A stretch of 64,000 nt of DNA, taken from contig NZ_FUWZ01000007.1 in assembly GCF_900167135.1 (NCBI RefSeq), positions 186,001 through 250,000 on the forward strand, given 5' to 3'. The first letter of the stretch is position 1. Each line of letters opens with the position of its first letter. This DNA is from Chitinophaga eiseniae. Lineage in GTDB: Bacteria > Bacteroidota > Bacteroidia > Chitinophagales > Chitinophagaceae. The translations under genes were made by a program, and so were the position numbers. Below the pieces are notes generated by a model. The model did not search any database. It was given only the letters and a program-made list of their open reading frames with translations, and was not told the DNA's origin. Below, one piece after another: positions 62,490 to 64,000 of this stretch.

Positions 62490-64000
62490 ATGATGAAGTA
62501 CTTACCGACCCTGTTTTTACTCCTGTTTACAACGTACTGTGAAGCCGCTATTGTCAAAGGTCTTGTGACCGACGACAAAAATAATCCATTACCCTTTGCT
62601 ACCGTCCTCATAAAAGGCACTACCACCGGCACCACTACCAACGCCGCCGGGCAATATCAGCTGGAGGTTCCTTCCGGCCGGTACACGCTCGTATGCCAGT
62701 ACATCGGTTATCGTAAGACTGAAAAGGTGATCCAGGTGGATGGTCCGCAGATCATCAATTTCACCCTGCTGCCGGTCAACCTGCAAATTAAAGAAGTGGT
62801 AGTGAAAGCAGGAGGGGAAGACCCCGCTTATGCCATCATCCGGCAGGCCATCAAAAAAAGAGTTTTCTACCAGCAACAGGTCCGGGAGTACACCTGTATG
62901 TCCTATATCAAGGGCACGATCAACATGACGGGTGCACCCAACAAGTTCCTGGGTAAAAAGATAGATAAAGAAGACATGGGGGTGGACAGCACCGGTAAAG
63001 GCATGGTGTTCCTGTCAGAATCTATTACGAAGATTTCTTTCCGTGCACCTGAAAAACTGAAGCTGGAAGTGATTTCCGACCGTAAGAGCGGAGGTGGTTT
63101 TGGCATGAGCTTCCCGGCTTTCATCAGCTTCTATGATAATAATGTGTCTGCGGTGATCACGCAGATGGGCCCCAGAGGTTATATCTCCCCGATAGCACAG
63201 AACGCATTGTCTTATTATAAATACCGCCTGGAAGGGGAGTTCCGGGAAGACGGCCACGTGGTCAATAAAATACGGGTGATCCCCAAAAGGAAGCAGGAAC
63301 CCCTGTTTTCCGGCTATATCTTCATCACTGACGGGGACTGGCGTATTCATAGCACCGATCTGATACTCACCAGCGAATACCAGCTGGAACTGATGGATTC
63401 CCTGCGTATCCGGCAAACGCATGTGCCGGTGTCAGGGGAGGTGTGGCGCGTCAAAGACCAGGTGCTGCATATGTCTGTCGATAAATTCGGTTTTGGTATG
63501 GTGGGCAATTTTGTGAATGTATATTCCGACTACAACCTGCATCCCAACTTCCCGCCGAAGTATTTTGATAACACCTTCCTGAAATACGATTCCGCTTTTG
63601 ATAAAAAAGAAGCGCCCTATTGGGACAGCATCCGGCCGGTGCCGCTGGAAGAAGCCGAGTCCCTCGACTATCACAAGAAAGACAGCACTGCCCGCGCCAA
63701 CAGGCTGGCTGCGATGAAGGGAAACACCCTCGACTCGCTGCGTAAAAAGCAGAAGCCGGTAAAAGTGATGGACGTACTGTGGAACGGCGTGAATCGTAAA
63801 ATGTATTTCCGCCGCGACAGCGCCATTGAATCTCACAGCTTCCACCTGAATGGACTGGCGAAATCCCTGAAGTATAATACAGTGGAGGGTTTGGTGCTGG
63901 CGCTGGAACCCCAGGTCAATGTCAACCTCGGAAAAGAACAACAACTGAAAATTTCTCCGTATGTGCGTTACGGTTTGAGCAATACTCACCTGAACGCCTA
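62490..64000 (+). CDS. DUF5686 protein with carboxypeptidase-like domain, 3' end outside window
   Basis: The frame is open from ATG 62490 (or 62493) to the right edge, so about 503 residues are visible and there is no stop. A signal peptide (about 1-18) is followed by a carboxypeptidase-D regulatory-like domain (about 22-100: VKGLVTDDKNNPLPFATVLI) and then the DUF5686 region with EDPAYAIIRQAIKKR at about 113-127. Full-length members are 800-850 residues and end in an outer-membrane barrel, which lies beyond the window. The function is unknown; the location is expected to be the outer membrane. Confidence 0.85.
   Translation, partial: MMKYLPTLFLLLFTTYCEAAIVKGLVTDDKNNPLPFATVLIKGTTTGTTTNAAGQYQLEVPSGRYTLVCQYIGYRKTEKVIQVDGPQIINFTLLPVNLQIKEVVVKAGGEDPAYAIIRQAIKKRVFYQQQVREYTCMSYIKGTINMTGAPNKFLGKKIDKEDMGVDSTGKGMVFLSESITKISFRAPEKLKLEVISDRKSGGGFGMSFPAFISFYDNNVSAVITQMGPRGYISPIAQNALSYYKYRLEGEFREDGHVVNKIRVIPKRKQEPLFSGYIFITDGDWRIHSTDLILTSEYQLELMDSLRIRQTHVPVSGEVWRVKDQVLHMSVDKFGFGMVGNFVNVYSDYNLHPNFPPKYFDNTFLKYDSAFDKKEAPYWDSIRPVPLEEAESLDYHKKDSTARANRLAAMKGNTLDSLRKKQKPVKVMDVLWNGVNRKMYFRRDSAIESHSFHLNGLAKSLKYNTVEGLVLALEPQVNVNLGKEQQLKISPYVRYGLSNTHLNA

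Overview
The window comes from a Bacteroidota genome, most likely a Chitinophaga-type member of the Chitinophagaceae (inferred). The evidence is two proteins with type IX secretion (T9SS) C-terminal sorting domains, a SusC/SusD pair, a second TonB-dependent receptor, a DUF5686 protein, TAnnTTTG-type -7 boxes and weak Shine-Dalgarno sites. No tRNA, rRNA, insertion sequence or CRISPR array was seen.

Region 1 (about 1-35.6 kb) is an exopolysaccharide/capsule locus. Two long operons diverge from an 817-base intergenic region (19588-20404). Leftward: a Wzc-like co-polymerase with a divergent P-loop domain, an acyltransferase, a 35-residue membrane microprotein, an O-antigen-ligase/Wzy-type polymerase, a short TolC-like protein, a secreted esterase, a Tat-signal gluconate-dehydrogenase subunit 3, a family 2 glycosyltransferase and a second acyltransferase. 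Rightward: a stand-alone response-regulator receiver, a priming sugar transferase with a receiver-like N-terminus, two family 2 glycosyltransferases, an AsnB-type amidotransferase, a family 4 glycosyltransferase and a methyltransferase. A GT14-like transferase, a Wzx flippase and another glycosyltransferase follow on the minus strand. Around them lie very large secreted proteins that combine an alpha/beta-hydrolase (esterase) domain with fibronectin III, PA14, PKD or beta-helix modules, and a GMC oxidoreductase with a likely 3Fe-4S cluster. The surface polymer thus seems to be built, decorated and perhaps trimmed or oxidised by products of one locus.

Region 2 (35.7-48.3 kb) is mixed. It holds a GNAT/carbon-nitrogen hydrolase fusion, a thiamine-binding DUF77 protein, a PH-domain membrane protein, two orphan proteins, a decayed TonB-plug fragment (38892-39110), a SusC/SusD pair with a recognisable promoter and operator-like palindrome, a YeiH transporter, a fused SpmA/SpmB-type protein and ychF.

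Region 3 (48.5-55.7 kb) is the most notable: a retron. A WGR/HEAT-repeat protein (1111 aa) and a SWIM zinc-finger protein (550 aa) precede a structured non-coding RNA (14-bp perfect a1/a2 repeats enclosing a long msd hairpin with a 19-bp perfect stem), then a reverse transcriptase carrying the retron hallmarks NAxxH, YADD and VTG plus an unusual charged N-terminal extension. A 25-bp perfect inverted repeat closes the unit. By analogy with known retrons it is probably an anti-phage defence system.

Region 4 (55.7-64 kb) holds a TonB-dependent receptor, metX (TTG start with a near-consensus promoter), an OsmC protein, metZ, a DoxX protein, a small membrane protein and the start of a DUF5686 outer-membrane protein cut by the window edge.
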